In this document: one piece after another, positions 20,601 to 29,550 of the stretch
Numbering within the stretch: the stretch's first letter is position 1
Layout of the letters: every line of letters begins with the position of its first letter
Notes under the pieces: generated by a model
What the model was told of the DNA's origin: nothing
The model's database searches: none
What the model saw: only the letters and a program-made list of their open reading frames with translations
Source of the DNA: Blastococcus sp. CT_GayMR16
Lineage (GTDB): Bacteria; Actinomycetota; Actinomycetes; Mycobacteriales; Geodermatophilaceae
DNA length: 64,000 nucleotides
Direction: 5' to 3'
NCBI RefSeq assembly: GCF_004570875.1
Contig: NZ_SPQK01000008.1
Location: forward strand, 62,001 to 126,000
Translations under genes and position numbers: made by a program

Positions 20601-21869
20601 TCAGCCGACGGTGCGGGCGAAGGGGTTGGCCTGCAGCAGTCCGCCGAGCACGTCGTCCAGCACCCCGAGGATCGGGCCACCGGCACCTGCGCCGCTCTGC
20701 GGGCCCGTGCTGGCCACTCCCCCGGACCGGCCGATGTTCTGCTCGCCGCGGATGTTGGAGCCGCTCTCGTTCGTCTCGTCGCCCGGGTTCGGGTCGGCGC
20801 CGTTGATCACGTCGCAGGCGACGCTACGGGTATCGGTGTTCGCGACCGCGCCCGGGCTGCCGGTTTCCGCCGTCGACGTGTAGCCGGTGAGGCAGGCGTG
20901 CGGATCGTTGGCGTTGAGCACGAACCCGAAGTGCGCCCGCATGACGCCGCTGTCGTTGCGGACCACGGTGAAGCCACCGGAGACGACGTCGGGATAGGTC
21001 ACGAGCAGCTGCTCGACGCCGTCCAGCCGCGGGATCGTGACCTTGTTGAGGATGTCCAGGTTGCGGACGAGGGAGCCCAGCCCCGGTCCGGCGTCCTGCA
21101 CCAGCTGCTGGAGGGCGGCTCCCGCGTCGGGCGCGTTGACCACCAGCGAGCGCAGATCGGGATCGATGTCGACCAGGGTGTCGGTCACCAGCCGCAGGTC
21201 CGAGGCCCACTGCTGGATCGCCGATCGGCTGTCGATCTGGGTCTCCAGGACGGTCTGGCCGTCGGTGATCAGCCGGAGGGTCTGCGGCAGGGACTGCTCC
21301 GCGCGGGCCAGCAGGAGGTTGCCGTTGTCGATCAGACGGCCCAGGTCGTCTCCCGAGCCGGCGAAGGCCTGCCCGAGCTCGTCGACGACGATCCGCAGGT
21401 TCTCCTGGTCCAGGGAGTTCACGAGCGAGTCCAGGTTCAGGAGCAACTGCTCGACGGGGACCGGGATCGAGGTCTTGTCCTGCGGGATGACGGCGCCGTC
21501 GTCGAGGTAGGGGCCCTCGTTGTCGTCGGGCTCCAGGTTCACGTACTGCTCGCCGACGGCACTGCGCGTGGCGACGACTGCCCGGGTGTCGGCCGGGATC
21601 TTGTCGGCGTCGGGTTCCATGGTCAGGACGACCCGCACGCCGTCGTCGACCAGCTTCATGTCGGTGACCCGGCCCACGGCGACGCCCCGGTAGACCACCT
21701 CCGCGTTGACGAAGATGCCGCCGGAGTCGGTGAAGTCCGCCGCGACGTCGTAGCCGCTGCCGAGGACCAGCCGGTCCAGCCCGACGTACTTGAAGCCGAG
21801 GTAGGACATGCCGAGCACCGCGACGACCGCGAAGGCAAGCAGCTGGAGCTTGGTCTGTCGGGTGATCAC
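20601..21869 (-). CDS. Mce family protein MceF
   Basis: Last of six MCE-domain subunits that form the periplasmic or cell-wall lipid tunnel of a Mce importer. The 422 residues have an N-terminal signal anchor (LQLLAFAVVAVLGMSYLGF), the MCE domain (about residues 38-115, with YRGVAVGRVTDMKL and AVGEQYVNLEP), a long helical region and a Gly/Ser/Asn-rich C-terminal tail. The two cysteines C329 and C353 approximately flank the LTGYTSTAETG segment. The ATG overlaps the mceE stop by four bases. Confidence 0.9.
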   Translation of the reverse strand: MITRQTKLQLLAFAVVAVLGMSYLGFKYVGLDRLVLGSGYDVAADFTDSGGIFVNAEVVYRGVAVGRVTDMKLVDDGVRVVLTMEPDADKIPADTRAVVATRSAVGEQYVNLEPDDNEGPYLDDGAVIPQDKTSIPVPVEQLLLNLDSLVNSLDQENLRIVVDELGQAFAGSGDDLGRLIDNGNLLLARAEQSLPQTLRLITDGQTVLETQIDSRSAIQQWASDLRLVTDTLVDIDPDLRSLVVNAPDAGAALQQLVQDAGPGLGSLVRNLDILNKVTIPRLDGVEQLLVTYPDVVSGGFTVVRNDSGVMRAHFGFVLNANDPHACLTGYTSTAETGSPGAVANTDTRSVACDVINGADPNPGDETNESGSNIRGEQNIGRSGGVASTGPQSGAGAGGPILGVLDDVLGGLLQANPFARTVG

Positions 21870-23167
21870 TGCGGGACTCCCGGGAGCTGGGGCAGGCCTG
21901 GCAGCCCGGTCTGGGGATTCGCGCCCGGGAGCCGGCTGACGAGGTCACCGGGCAGTCCGGGCAGGCTCAGGGTGGAGGTGCTCGGGGAGGAACCCCCGGT
22001 GTTGCCCCCCTGGTTGGCCGGCGACGTGCCGGACTGGCCGCACTCGTCACCGACGAGGTCCTGCGGTTCCAGCTGCTCCAGTGCACCGGTGGCCGGATCG
22101 ATCACGTACCGGCACAGCGTCTGGGTGAGGTCGAGCTCGACCGTGGCCGTCATGTTCGTGAACAGCGCGAACCCGCCGGTCCGCTGGTCCTGGCGGTAGT
22201 TCAGCGGCGTGGGCCCGCCGTCGCCGGCCCCGATGACGGAGCTGGCCGGGAACGGATAGGTCAGCAGCAGGTCCAGCGACCCGGCGAGGTCGGGACCGGC
22301 CGCGGCCAGCTGGGTCAGGATCGGCTGGAGCAGCTGCAGGTCGGCGACGGTGTTGGCGGCGGACTGGTTGATGATCCGGGTGCCGACGTCGCCGAGGCGG
22401 GCGAGGCTCTCCAGCATCGAGACGAGCAGGTCGCGCTGCTGGTTGATGACGTCGAGGCCCGGGCCGATGGTGTCCAGCGCGGTCTCGATCGTGCCGGTGC
22501 GGGCGGCCAATGTGCTGGCAAGGGCGTTCGCGCTGTCCAGCGCCCGGTTGATCTCCGACTTCTGGTCGTCCAGGCCGCCGATGAACGTGTCGAGCTCGGT
22601 GAGGGTGCTGCGGACGGCGGACTCCCTGCCCTGCAGCGCCTCGCCGAGCTCCCGGTTGATCGTCTGCAGCTGGGCGAGGCCGCCGCCGTTGAGGACCAGC
22701 GAGAGCGCGCCGAGCAGCTCCTCGACCTCGACGTTGCGGTTCGTGCGCTCGAGCGGGATGCGCGGCTCTTCGCGGAGGTCGCCCTGTGGGTCCTCGTCGC
22801 CGGGAGCCGCCAGCTCGATGTACTTCTCCCCCAGCAGCGACGACTGCTGGATCATGGCGACCGCATTGGCGGGGAGGTCGACGTCGCCGTCGACGGTCAG
22901 GGTGACCAGCGCCGTCCAGTCGTCGGCGAGCTCGATCTTGTCCACCCGGCCCACCGGGACGTCGGCGACCCGGACGCCGGACTGCTGCACCAGGTCGAGG
23001 ACGTCGAGGAACTCCACCTGGACGGTGTAGGGGTCGTCGCCGACGTCGGCACCGCCGGGCAGGCTGAAGGAGTAGGCGCCGCGGAATCCGCAGCCGGCGA
23101 GCAGCAGCACGCCCGTGCCGAGCGCGGCCAGCTGCTGCAGGCGCCGCCTCATCGGTGTCGCGCTCAT
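21866..23167 (-). CDS. Mce family lipoprotein MceE (LprK-like)
   Basis: The lipoprotein member of the six-subunit Mce set. The 433-residue precursor has a signal peptide ending in the lipobox LLAGC (Cys about residue 26), then the MCE domain (VQVEFLDVLDLVQQSGVRVADVPVG, here trimmed to its VRVADVPVGRVDKIEL signature, and SSLLGEKYIELA), then a coiled-coil-like helical region and a Pro/Gly/Ser-rich tail ending in repeated LPGLPQLPG. It overlaps mceD and mceF by four bases each. Confidence 0.92.
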   Translation of the reverse strand: MSATPMRRRLQQLAALGTGVLLLAGCGFRGAYSFSLPGGADVGDDPYTVQVEFLDVLDLVQQSGVRVADVPVGRVDKIELADDWTALVTLTVDGDVDLPANAVAMIQQSSLLGEKYIELAAPGDEDPQGDLREEPRIPLERTNRNVEVEELLGALSLVLNGGGLAQLQTINRELGEALQGRESAVRSTLTELDTFIGGLDDQKSEINRALDSANALASTLAARTGTIETALDTIGPGLDVINQQRDLLVSMLESLARLGDVGTRIINQSAANTVADLQLLQPILTQLAAAGPDLAGSLDLLLTYPFPASSVIGAGDGGPTPLNYRQDQRTGGFALFTNMTATVELDLTQTLCRYVIDPATGALEQLEPQDLVGDECGQSGTSPANQGGNTGGSSPSTSTLSLPGLPGDLVSRLPGANPQTGLPGLPQLPGVPQ

Positions 23168-24408
23168 CCCTGGCTCCCCGGGATCGACGGGAGTCCGGCG
23201 ACCGAGCGGCCGCTGGCACCGCTGCCGGCACCCCCGCCGCCGAGCAGGGTCAACAGCTCCTGCAGGTCGGGCACGCCGTTGCCGTTCGCGTCGTCGGGGA
23301 TGTTGTTGGCGTCGGCGTCACCGGACAGCAGCCGCGCGCAGATGCCCTCCGGCGTCGTCGGCAGCGGGACGGGCAGCTGCGGGACCTGGACCGGGAGGTC
23401 GGCGATCGTGACCCGCCCGGTCGCGGCGAGGATCTGGCAGACGATGACCTCGGGGGCGGTGGAGCCCACGGAGTTGTCGCGGGTGTCCAGCGTCCCGTAG
23501 TCGGGGTTGTAGGCGTGGGCCAGGTTGCCCAGCGCCGCCGGGGCGACGTCGAGGACCTCGGCCAGCGCCTGCCGCTGCTGGACGAGCGCGAGGGTCACGT
23601 CGGCCAGCCGGTTCACGTTCGTGGTCAGCAGGGTGGTGTTGTCCTGGACGAACCCGGCGACGTCGGACAGCGCCTGGTTGAGCAGGGAGATCGCCGCGGC
23701 GAGGTCCGCCCGCTCCTGGGCCAGCAGGTCGGCCACCGCGGCCATGTTGGTGTTGAACTGCCCCACCTGCGCGTCGATGGTCGCCAGCGCGCTGGTGAAC
23801 GCCTGCAGGTTGTCCAGCGAGGAGAAGAGGTCCTCGCGGTGGTCGGAGAGGGTCTCCACGGCCTGGGAGAACCCGGTGAGCGTCCGGTTGAGCAGCTCAC
23901 CGTTGCCGTCGAGGTTGGCCGCACCGGTGTCGATGAGGTCCGACAGCGCGCCGTTCTTGTTCGCCCCTGTCGGGCCGAGCGCCGAGGACAGCTCGTCGAG
24001 GGCGCCGTAGACCTGGTCCAGCTCGACCGGGGTCGCGGTGCGGTCCAGCGGCACTTCCGCGCCGTCCTCCATCGTCGCCCCGCCGTCGTAGACCGGCGCG
24101 AACTGCACGTACCGGTCGGACACCAGCGACGGCGCCAGGACGATGGCGTCGGCGTCGGCCGGGATGTCGTAGTCGTCGTCGATCAGCATCTCCACGCGGA
24201 CGCGGTCGCCCTCGGGGATGACGTCGGTGATCTCGCCGACGGCGATGCCCAGGATGCGGACGTCGGACCCCGGGTAGAGGCCGACGGTCTGGGTGAACCA
24301 GGCCGTCACGCCGTACTGGCCGACCGGGCGGAGGATCGTCCAGCCCAGTGCCGCCAGCAGCACGACGGTGGCCGCCAGGGCGACACCGCGCTGCATCGAG
24401 CCGCTCAT
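23164..24408 (-). CDS. Mce family protein MceD with Ca-binding-like tail
   Basis: Mce tunnel subunit with an N-terminal membrane anchor (GVALAATVVLLAALGWTIL), the MCE domain (YPGSDVRILGIAVGEITDV, SLVSDRYVQFAP) and a long helical region of about residues 130-290. Near residue 365 the tail contains DADANNIPDDANGNGVPD, which has the spacing of a thrombospondin type 3-like calcium-binding repeat. Its ATG shares one base with the mceC stop (TGATG). Confidence 0.9.
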   Translation of the reverse strand: MSGSMQRGVALAATVVLLAALGWTILRPVGQYGVTAWFTQTVGLYPGSDVRILGIAVGEITDVIPEGDRVRVEMLIDDDYDIPADADAIVLAPSLVSDRYVQFAPVYDGGATMEDGAEVPLDRTATPVELDQVYGALDELSSALGPTGANKNGALSDLIDTGAANLDGNGELLNRTLTGFSQAVETLSDHREDLFSSLDNLQAFTSALATIDAQVGQFNTNMAAVADLLAQERADLAAAISLLNQALSDVAGFVQDNTTLLTTNVNRLADVTLALVQQRQALAEVLDVAPAALGNLAHAYNPDYGTLDTRDNSVGSTAPEVIVCQILAATGRVTIADLPVQVPQLPVPLPTTPEGICARLLSGDADANNIPDDANGNGVPDLQELLTLLGGGGAGSGASGRSVAGLPSIPGSQG

Positions 24409-25433
24409 CAGTTGCCCTCCGAACAGCCCACGGGCAACGGCTCGGGAGCGCCACTGCAGATGACCCCGCCGACCACGGCCGGCAGCAGGTTGTCGACGAA
24501 GCTGTCGAACCAGCGGCCGTTGCCGAGGGTGTTGGTGAACACCCGGACGAACGGCGCCAGGTTGTTGATCGTCTGCCCCAGCGCCGCCCGGTTGCGGGAC
24601 AGGATGTCGGTGACCGTGGAGAGCTGCTGCAGCGCCGGGGTGAGCGCCTCACGGTTGTCGGCGACCAGGCCGGACAGCTGCCGCGAGAGCTCCTGGGTGC
24701 TGGTGAGGATCGAGTCGATCAGCTCCCGCCGCTCCTGCACCTCGGTGAGCAGGGTGTTGGAGTCGACGATCAGCTGGGTGAACTCCCCGTTCCGGTCGGC
24801 GAGCACCTGGCTGACCTGCCGGGTGGCCGTGAGCAGCTGACCGAGCTGTGCGTCACGGGAGGAGATGGTGTCCGAGAGCCGGGCCAGCCCCTCCAGGGAC
24901 GTCCGCACCTCCTCCGGGGTGTCCTTGAAGGTCTCCGACAGCACCTCGAAGGAGCTGGCCAGCTGAGAGGTGTCGATCTGGTCGACCGTCGTCGACAGGT
25001 CGGCGAAGGCCTCCACCACGTCGTAGGGCGAGGCAGTGCGCTCCAGCGGGATCGGCTGGTCGGCGTCCATCTCCGAGCTACCGCGGGGCACCAGCGCGAG
25101 GTACTTGGCGCCGAGCACGGTCTCGATCTTGATGGCTGCCTCGGAGCGGTCGCCGACGAAGGCGTCGGTCACCCGGAACTCCACGGTGACCGCGCCGTCC
25201 TCCAGGGCCAGGCTCTCGACCTTGCCCACCTTCACGCCGGCCACGCGCACCGGGTCGTCGGGCTGCAGGCCGGCCGCCTCGGAGAACTGGGCGCGGTAGA
25301 CCGTGCCGCCACCGATCAGGGGCAGCGACTGCGCGTTGAAGGCGAGGAAGACCAGGGCGGCGATCACGGTCAGGCTGACCGCCCCGATGGTCACCGGGTT
25401 GCGGTCACGGAACGGCTTGGATTCGCGGGCCAT
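24408..25433 (-). CDS. Mce family protein MceC
   Basis: Mce tunnel subunit, 341 residues from the ATG at 25433 (the frame is open upstream, but this ATG gives MARESKPFRDRNPVTIG, a typical short cytoplasmic N-terminus, and overlaps the mceB stop as TGATG). A membrane anchor (AVSLTVIAALVFLAF) precedes the MCE domain with LQPDDPVRVAGVKVGKVESL and VLGAKYLALVP. The helical region runs to the C-terminus, which carries two cysteines close to the end. Confidence 0.92.
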   Translation of the reverse strand: MARESKPFRDRNPVTIGAVSLTVIAALVFLAFNAQSLPLIGGGTVYRAQFSEAAGLQPDDPVRVAGVKVGKVESLALEDGAVTVEFRVTDAFVGDRSEAAIKIETVLGAKYLALVPRGSSEMDADQPIPLERTASPYDVVEAFADLSTTVDQIDTSQLASSFEVLSETFKDTPEEVRTSLEGLARLSDTISSRDAQLGQLLTATRQVSQVLADRNGEFTQLIVDSNTLLTEVQERRELIDSILTSTQELSRQLSGLVADNREALTPALQQLSTVTDILSRNRAALGQTINNLAPFVRVFTNTLGNGRWFDSFVDNLLPAVVGGVICSGAPEPLPVGCSEGN

Positions 25434-26503
25434 CAGTTGCACCCCCGCTCGCCGTTGTCGAGACCGTCGCCGGCCGGGACCTGGACGCCGGTCTCGGTGC
25501 CGTCGGCCCCGGTCACCGGGAGGACGACGTAGCCCGACGCGGAGCACATGAAGAAGTTGAACCAGCTGCCGTTGATGGCGGTGCGGGTGATCAGGTCGAT
25601 CTTCATCGGGGCGAGCTGGAGGAAGCTCTCCAGGACGTCGCCGGTGTCGGCGAGGTTGGTGGAGAGGTCGCCCAGCGCCTGGATGTCGGCGGCCAGCGGC
25701 GGCCGGGCGTCCTCGAGGAAGCCGCTGGTCGTCGTCGCCAGGGTGTCGATGGTCTGCAGCGAGTCGAAGATCGCGTCGCGGTCGCCGGCCAGGCCGGTGA
25801 CGAACTGCTGCAGGCTCACGATCAGGCCGGACAGCTGCTCGTCGCGGGCGGCCACGCTGCCCAGCACGGTGGACAGGTTGTCGATCACGCTGCCGATGAC
25901 GGCGTCCTTGTCCGCGAGCGAGTCGGTCAGGGACGCGACGTGGGACAGCAGGCTCTCCACCGTGCCGCCCTCGCCCTGGAAGACCTGGATGATCTCGAAG
26001 GAGACCCGGTTCATGTCGGCCGGCGACAGCGCCTGCAGCAGCGGCCGGAAGCCGCCGAACAGCGTCGTCAGGTCGAGCGCGGGCTTGGTCTGGGCCAGCG
26101 GGATGACCCCGCCCTCCTCGAGGGTCTCGCCGCCCGAGCCCTCTCCCTCGGTCAGCGAGATGTACCGCTGACCCACCAGGTTGCGGTACTTGATGGTCGC
26201 CTGGACGGCGGCGGGGACCGGGATGTCCGCGCTGACCTCCAGCTCGACGACCGCGGTCGGCCGATCCTGCTTGTCGGTGAGCCCGATGCCCGTGACCTGA
26301 CCGACGCGGACACCGGCGATGCGCACCTCGTCGCCCTCCACGAGGCCGGCGACGTCGGTGAACTCCGCGCGGTAGGCGAGCTGCTCGCCGTACCCGGCGT
26401 TGGTGATCGTGCTGATGAGCACGTAGCTGGCCAGCACCGTGACCAGCCCGAAGATCACGAGCTTGACCATCGGCGCCGCGAGCCCGCGGAACTGGCCCTT
26501 CAT
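25433..26503 (-). CDS. Mce family protein MceB
   Basis: Mce tunnel subunit of 356 residues. N-terminal anchor (MVKLVIFGLVTVLASYVLI), MCE domain with LVEGDEVRIAGVRVGQVTGI and RNLVGQRYISLTEG, then a helical region and a C-terminal FFMCSASGYVVLP segment seen in other MceB proteins. The ATG overlaps the mceA stop by four bases, and the stop overlaps the mceC start by one. Confidence 0.92.
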   Translation of the reverse strand: MKGQFRGLAAPMVKLVIFGLVTVLASYVLISTITNAGYGEQLAYRAEFTDVAGLVEGDEVRIAGVRVGQVTGIGLTDKQDRPTAVVELEVSADIPVPAAVQATIKYRNLVGQRYISLTEGEGSGGETLEEGGVIPLAQTKPALDLTTLFGGFRPLLQALSPADMNRVSFEIIQVFQGEGGTVESLLSHVASLTDSLADKDAVIGSVIDNLSTVLGSVAARDEQLSGLIVSLQQFVTGLAGDRDAIFDSLQTIDTLATTTSGFLEDARPPLAADIQALGDLSTNLADTGDVLESFLQLAPMKIDLITRTAINGSWFNFFMCSASGYVVLPVTGADGTETGVQVPAGDGLDNGERGCN

Positions 26504-27861
26504 CGGAGCATCACCTGCGTCCCCCGCAGCAACGGAGCCATCGAGGAGGCGGCCAGGTCGGAGATCTGGTCCGGGTCCACGCCGGTCTGATACGCGAGGA
26601 TGCTGCGCACGAAGTCCAGTTCTGCTGTCGAGCCGGCAAGGTTGTAGGGCAGGGAGTTCCCGGCGCTCGGCTCGCCCGCCCCCGGCGGGATGTCGTTCGG
26701 CCCGCGGCCGCCCAGGCAGTTCGGGTTGCCGGTCGTCGGGTTGTCCACGGAGTCCACGCCGTCGGCCGGAGGCGTCGGGCAGTAGTACTCGTTGTTGGCC
26801 GCGGCGGCGATCATCGCGTCGATGTCGACGAGCCCCCGGCAGTCCGGGCCGCTCGTGTCGATGTACTCGGGCTGGTCACCCGGCACGTAGGGATTGCGCG
26901 GCGGCAGGCTGACGGTGATGTTCAGGTTCAGCGCCGGGTCGCCGTCGGCACCGAAGGCCTCGCTGATCATCGGGTTGAACCGGGTCAGCCCGTTGAGCAG
27001 GCAGGGGTACTCGGGCGAGTACTTGGCGAACACGCCGAGCACCGGGCGCGAGGTGGCCGCGAGCGAGATCAGGTTCTGCTCGTTGGTCTCCAGGAAGCCC
27101 GCCGTCACGTTCGAGGAGGCGTCGACCACGGTGAACGTGCGGCGCAGCTGCTCGGACTGGTCGACGATCGTCGTGTTGGTGACCGACAGGTTGTCGAGGA
27201 CGGCGAGCAGGTCGTCGGCGGCGGCGTCGTAGGTGTCGGCGAAGTCGGCGAGCTTGGAGATGTCGTCCTGTAGCTGCGGGAGCACAGTGTTGATCTCGCC
27301 GAAGTACTCGCCGGTCGTGGCGAGGTTCTCCCCGAGCGAGTTCCCCCGGCCGCGCAGCGCGTCGGCGATGGCCCCCAGCGTGTAGGCGAGGTCCTGCGGA
27401 GCCACGGCCTGCAGCAGCGGGAGCGTGTCGTCGATGACCCGCTGCAGCTCGATGGCGTTCTCGCTGCGGTCCTGACCGATCTCGTCGCCGTCGGCCAGTC
27501 GCTCGTCGCCGGGGTTGTCGGGCATCTCCAGGGCGACGAAGCGCTCGCCGAACAGGGTCTTGGGCAGCAGCCGCGCACTCACGTCCGCGGGGATCTGGTC
27601 GAGGTAGTCGGGGTTGATGGCCAGCTCGATGGTGGCGCCGTCCGCGCTCGCGTTCACCTCGCGGACGTCGCCGACGATGACGCCGCGCACCTTGACGTCG
27701 GAGGCCTCCTGCAGCTGGTTGCCGGCGGTGTCGGTCTCCAGCGTCACGCGGGCGACCTCGGTGAACGCCTTCTGGTAGGTGGCCACGGCCAGCCCGAGGA
27801 GCAGCGCCAGGACGACGAGGAACGCCAGCCCCTGGATCCGGATCCGGATCTTCTTGCTCAT
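26500..27861 (-). CDS. Mce family protein MceA
   Basis: First MCE-domain subunit of the operon, 453 residues. A basic N-terminus and membrane anchor (GLAFLVVLALLLGLAVATY) are followed by the MCE domain with QEASDVKVRGVIVGDVREV and LFGERFVALEMP. The long helical region (about residues 150-300) and a cysteine-containing C-terminal domain (YPCLLNGLTRFNP) follow. It starts seven bases after yrbEB. Lipid substrate cannot be read from the sequence; sterols or fatty acids are the known mycobacterial cargoes. Confidence 0.93.
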   Translation of the reverse strand: MSKKIRIRIQGLAFLVVLALLLGLAVATYQKAFTEVARVTLETDTAGNQLQEASDVKVRGVIVGDVREVNASADGATIELAINPDYLDQIPADVSARLLPKTLFGERFVALEMPDNPGDERLADGDEIGQDRSENAIELQRVIDDTLPLLQAVAPQDLAYTLGAIADALRGRGNSLGENLATTGEYFGEINTVLPQLQDDISKLADFADTYDAAADDLLAVLDNLSVTNTTIVDQSEQLRRTFTVVDASSNVTAGFLETNEQNLISLAATSRPVLGVFAKYSPEYPCLLNGLTRFNPMISEAFGADGDPALNLNITVSLPPRNPYVPGDQPEYIDTSGPDCRGLVDIDAMIAAAANNEYYCPTPPADGVDSVDNPTTGNPNCLGGRGPNDIPPGAGEPSAGNSLPYNLAGSTAELDFVRSILAYQTGVDPDQISDLAASSMAPLLRGTQVMLR

Positions 27862-27868
27862 CGCGCGC

Positions 27869-28738
27869 TCACCCCGCGATCCGGACGGTCGTCGTCGAAC
27901 CCCAGATGGCCAGCGACAGGAACAGGTCGATGATGTTCACCGCGACGATCGAGAACCGGACCGCCCGGCCGACGGCCAGGCCGACGCCCGCCGGACCGCC
28001 GCTGGCGCGGTAGCCGTAGTAGCAGTGGGTCAGGATGATCACGACCGCGAAGACGAGCACCTTCAGGAACGACCACAGGACGTCCTGGGGTGGCAGGAAC
28101 AGGTTGAAGTAGTGGTCGTAGGTGCCGGTGGACTGCCCGTACGCCTGCGTCGCGATGGTCCGCGTCGCGAAGTAGCTGGTCAGCAGCCCTAGCACGTACA
28201 GCGGGATCACGGCGATGAAGCCGGCGATGATCCGGGTGGTCACGAGGAACGGCAGCGACGGCACGCCCATGACCTCGAGGGCGTCGATCTCCTCGTTGAT
28301 CCGCATGGCGCCGATCTGGGCGGTGAACCCGCAGCCGACGGTCGCCGACAGGGCGAGCCCGGCCACCAGCGGCGCGATCTCCCGGGTGTTGAAGTACGCC
28401 GAGAGGAAGCCGGTGAACGCCGAGGTGCCCAGCTGGTCCAGCGCCGCGTAGCCCTGGAGGCCGACCTCGGTGCCGGTGAAGAACGACAGGAAGGCGATGA
28501 CGCCGACCGTGCCGCCGATGACGGCCAGCGCGCCGCTGCCGAAGGTGACCTCGGCCAGCAGCCGGAAGGTCTCCTTCTTGTAGCGCTTGAGCGTGCGCGG
28601 GGTCCAGGCGAGCGCCCGGCCGTAGAACCCGAGCTGATCGCCGAGGTCGTCGAGGGCCCCGATCGGCTGGCGGTAGACCTTCTTGAGTTTCCGCATGCCG
28701 ACCTTGACGCGGTCGGTGGTCGAGAGCAGCGCCATCAC
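27869..28738 (-). CDS. MlaE/YrbE-family ABC permease (YrbEB type)
   Basis: Integral membrane permease of the Mce importer, 289 residues with about six hydrophobic segments. The MlaE signature region EEIDALEVMGVPSLPFLVTTR is present around residues 145-165, and GCGFTAQIGAMRINEE precedes it. Its ATG overlaps the yrbEA stop by four bases, so the two permeases are made in a coupled fashion, as expected for a heterodimeric channel. Confidence 0.93.
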   Translation of the reverse strand: MMALLSTTDRVKVGMRKLKKVYRQPIGALDDLGDQLGFYGRALAWTPRTLKRYKKETFRLLAEVTFGSGALAVIGGTVGVIAFLSFFTGTEVGLQGYAALDQLGTSAFTGFLSAYFNTREIAPLVAGLALSATVGCGFTAQIGAMRINEEIDALEVMGVPSLPFLVTTRIIAGFIAVIPLYVLGLLTSYFATRTIATQAYGQSTGTYDHYFNLFLPPQDVLWSFLKVLVFAVVIILTHCYYGYRASGGPAGVGLAVGRAVRFSIVAVNIIDLFLSLAIWGSTTTVRIAG

Positions 28739-29550
28739 TGCCCCTTCGGCGGAACGAGCTGGAAGTAGATCGCCGTGATCACGAAGTTCACCGCGAACAG
28801 GAGCAGGAACGTGATGACGACGGACTGGTTCACCGCGTCGCCGACGCCCTTCGGGCCACCTCCGGCGCGCAGCCCCTTGTACGAGGCGACCACGGAGGCG
28901 ATCAGGCCGAAGATCAGCGCCTTGATCTCCCCGGACCAGAAGTCGGCGACCTGTGCCAGCGCGCTGAAGGAGGCCAGATAGGCGCCCGGTGTCCCGCCTT
29001 GCAGGATCACGTTGAAGAAGTAGCCACCCGCGACACCGACCACGCTGACCAGCCCGTTGAGCAGGACGGCGACCAGCATCGAGGCCAGCACGCGGGGCAC
29101 GACGAGACGCTGGATCGGGCTGATGCCCAGGACCTCCATCGCGTCGATCTCGTCGCGGATCTTGCGGGCGCCGAGGTCGGCGCAGATCGCCGAGCCGCCG
29201 GCCCCGGCGATGAGCAGCGCGGTGACGATCGGGCTCGCCTCACGGAGCACCGCGAGCACGGACGCCGAGCCGGTGAAGGACTGCGCGCCCAGCTGTCGGG
29301 TCAGCGACCCCAGCTGCAGCGCGATGACCGCGCCGAAGGGGATCGCGACCAGCGCGGTCGGCAGGATCGTGACGCTGGCGATGAACCAGGTCTGCTGGAT
29401 GAACTCGCGGATCTGGAAGGGGCGCTTGGGCAGCGCCCTCAGCACATCCAGGGCGAAGGCGAAGAGGTTGCCGCTGGCAGCGAGCGGGCGGGTCGGCGAG
29501 AACTTGCCGTCGAGCAGCCCCGGCGCCTTCGGCTTGTCGGTCGCCGTCAC
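28735..29550 (-). CDS. MlaE/YrbE-family ABC permease (YrbEA type)
   Basis: Partner permease of the Mce importer, 271 residues and mostly hydrophobic. The family motif is clear: GAGGSAICADLGARKIRDE followed by IDAMEVLGISPIQRLVVPR (about residues 120-160). It overlaps the ATPase gene upstream and yrbEB downstream by four bases each, placing ATPase and both permeases in one translational unit. Confidence 0.93.
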   Translation of the reverse strand: MTATDKPKAPGLLDGKFSPTRPLAASGNLFAFALDVLRALPKRPFQIREFIQQTWFIASVTILPTALVAIPFGAVIALQLGSLTRQLGAQSFTGSASVLAVLREASPIVTALLIAGAGGSAICADLGARKIRDEIDAMEVLGISPIQRLVVPRVLASMLVAVLLNGLVSVVGVAGGYFFNVILQGGTPGAYLASFSALAQVADFWSGEIKALIFGLIASVVASYKGLRAGGGPKGVGDAVNQSVVITFLLLFAVNFVITAIYFQLVPPKGQ

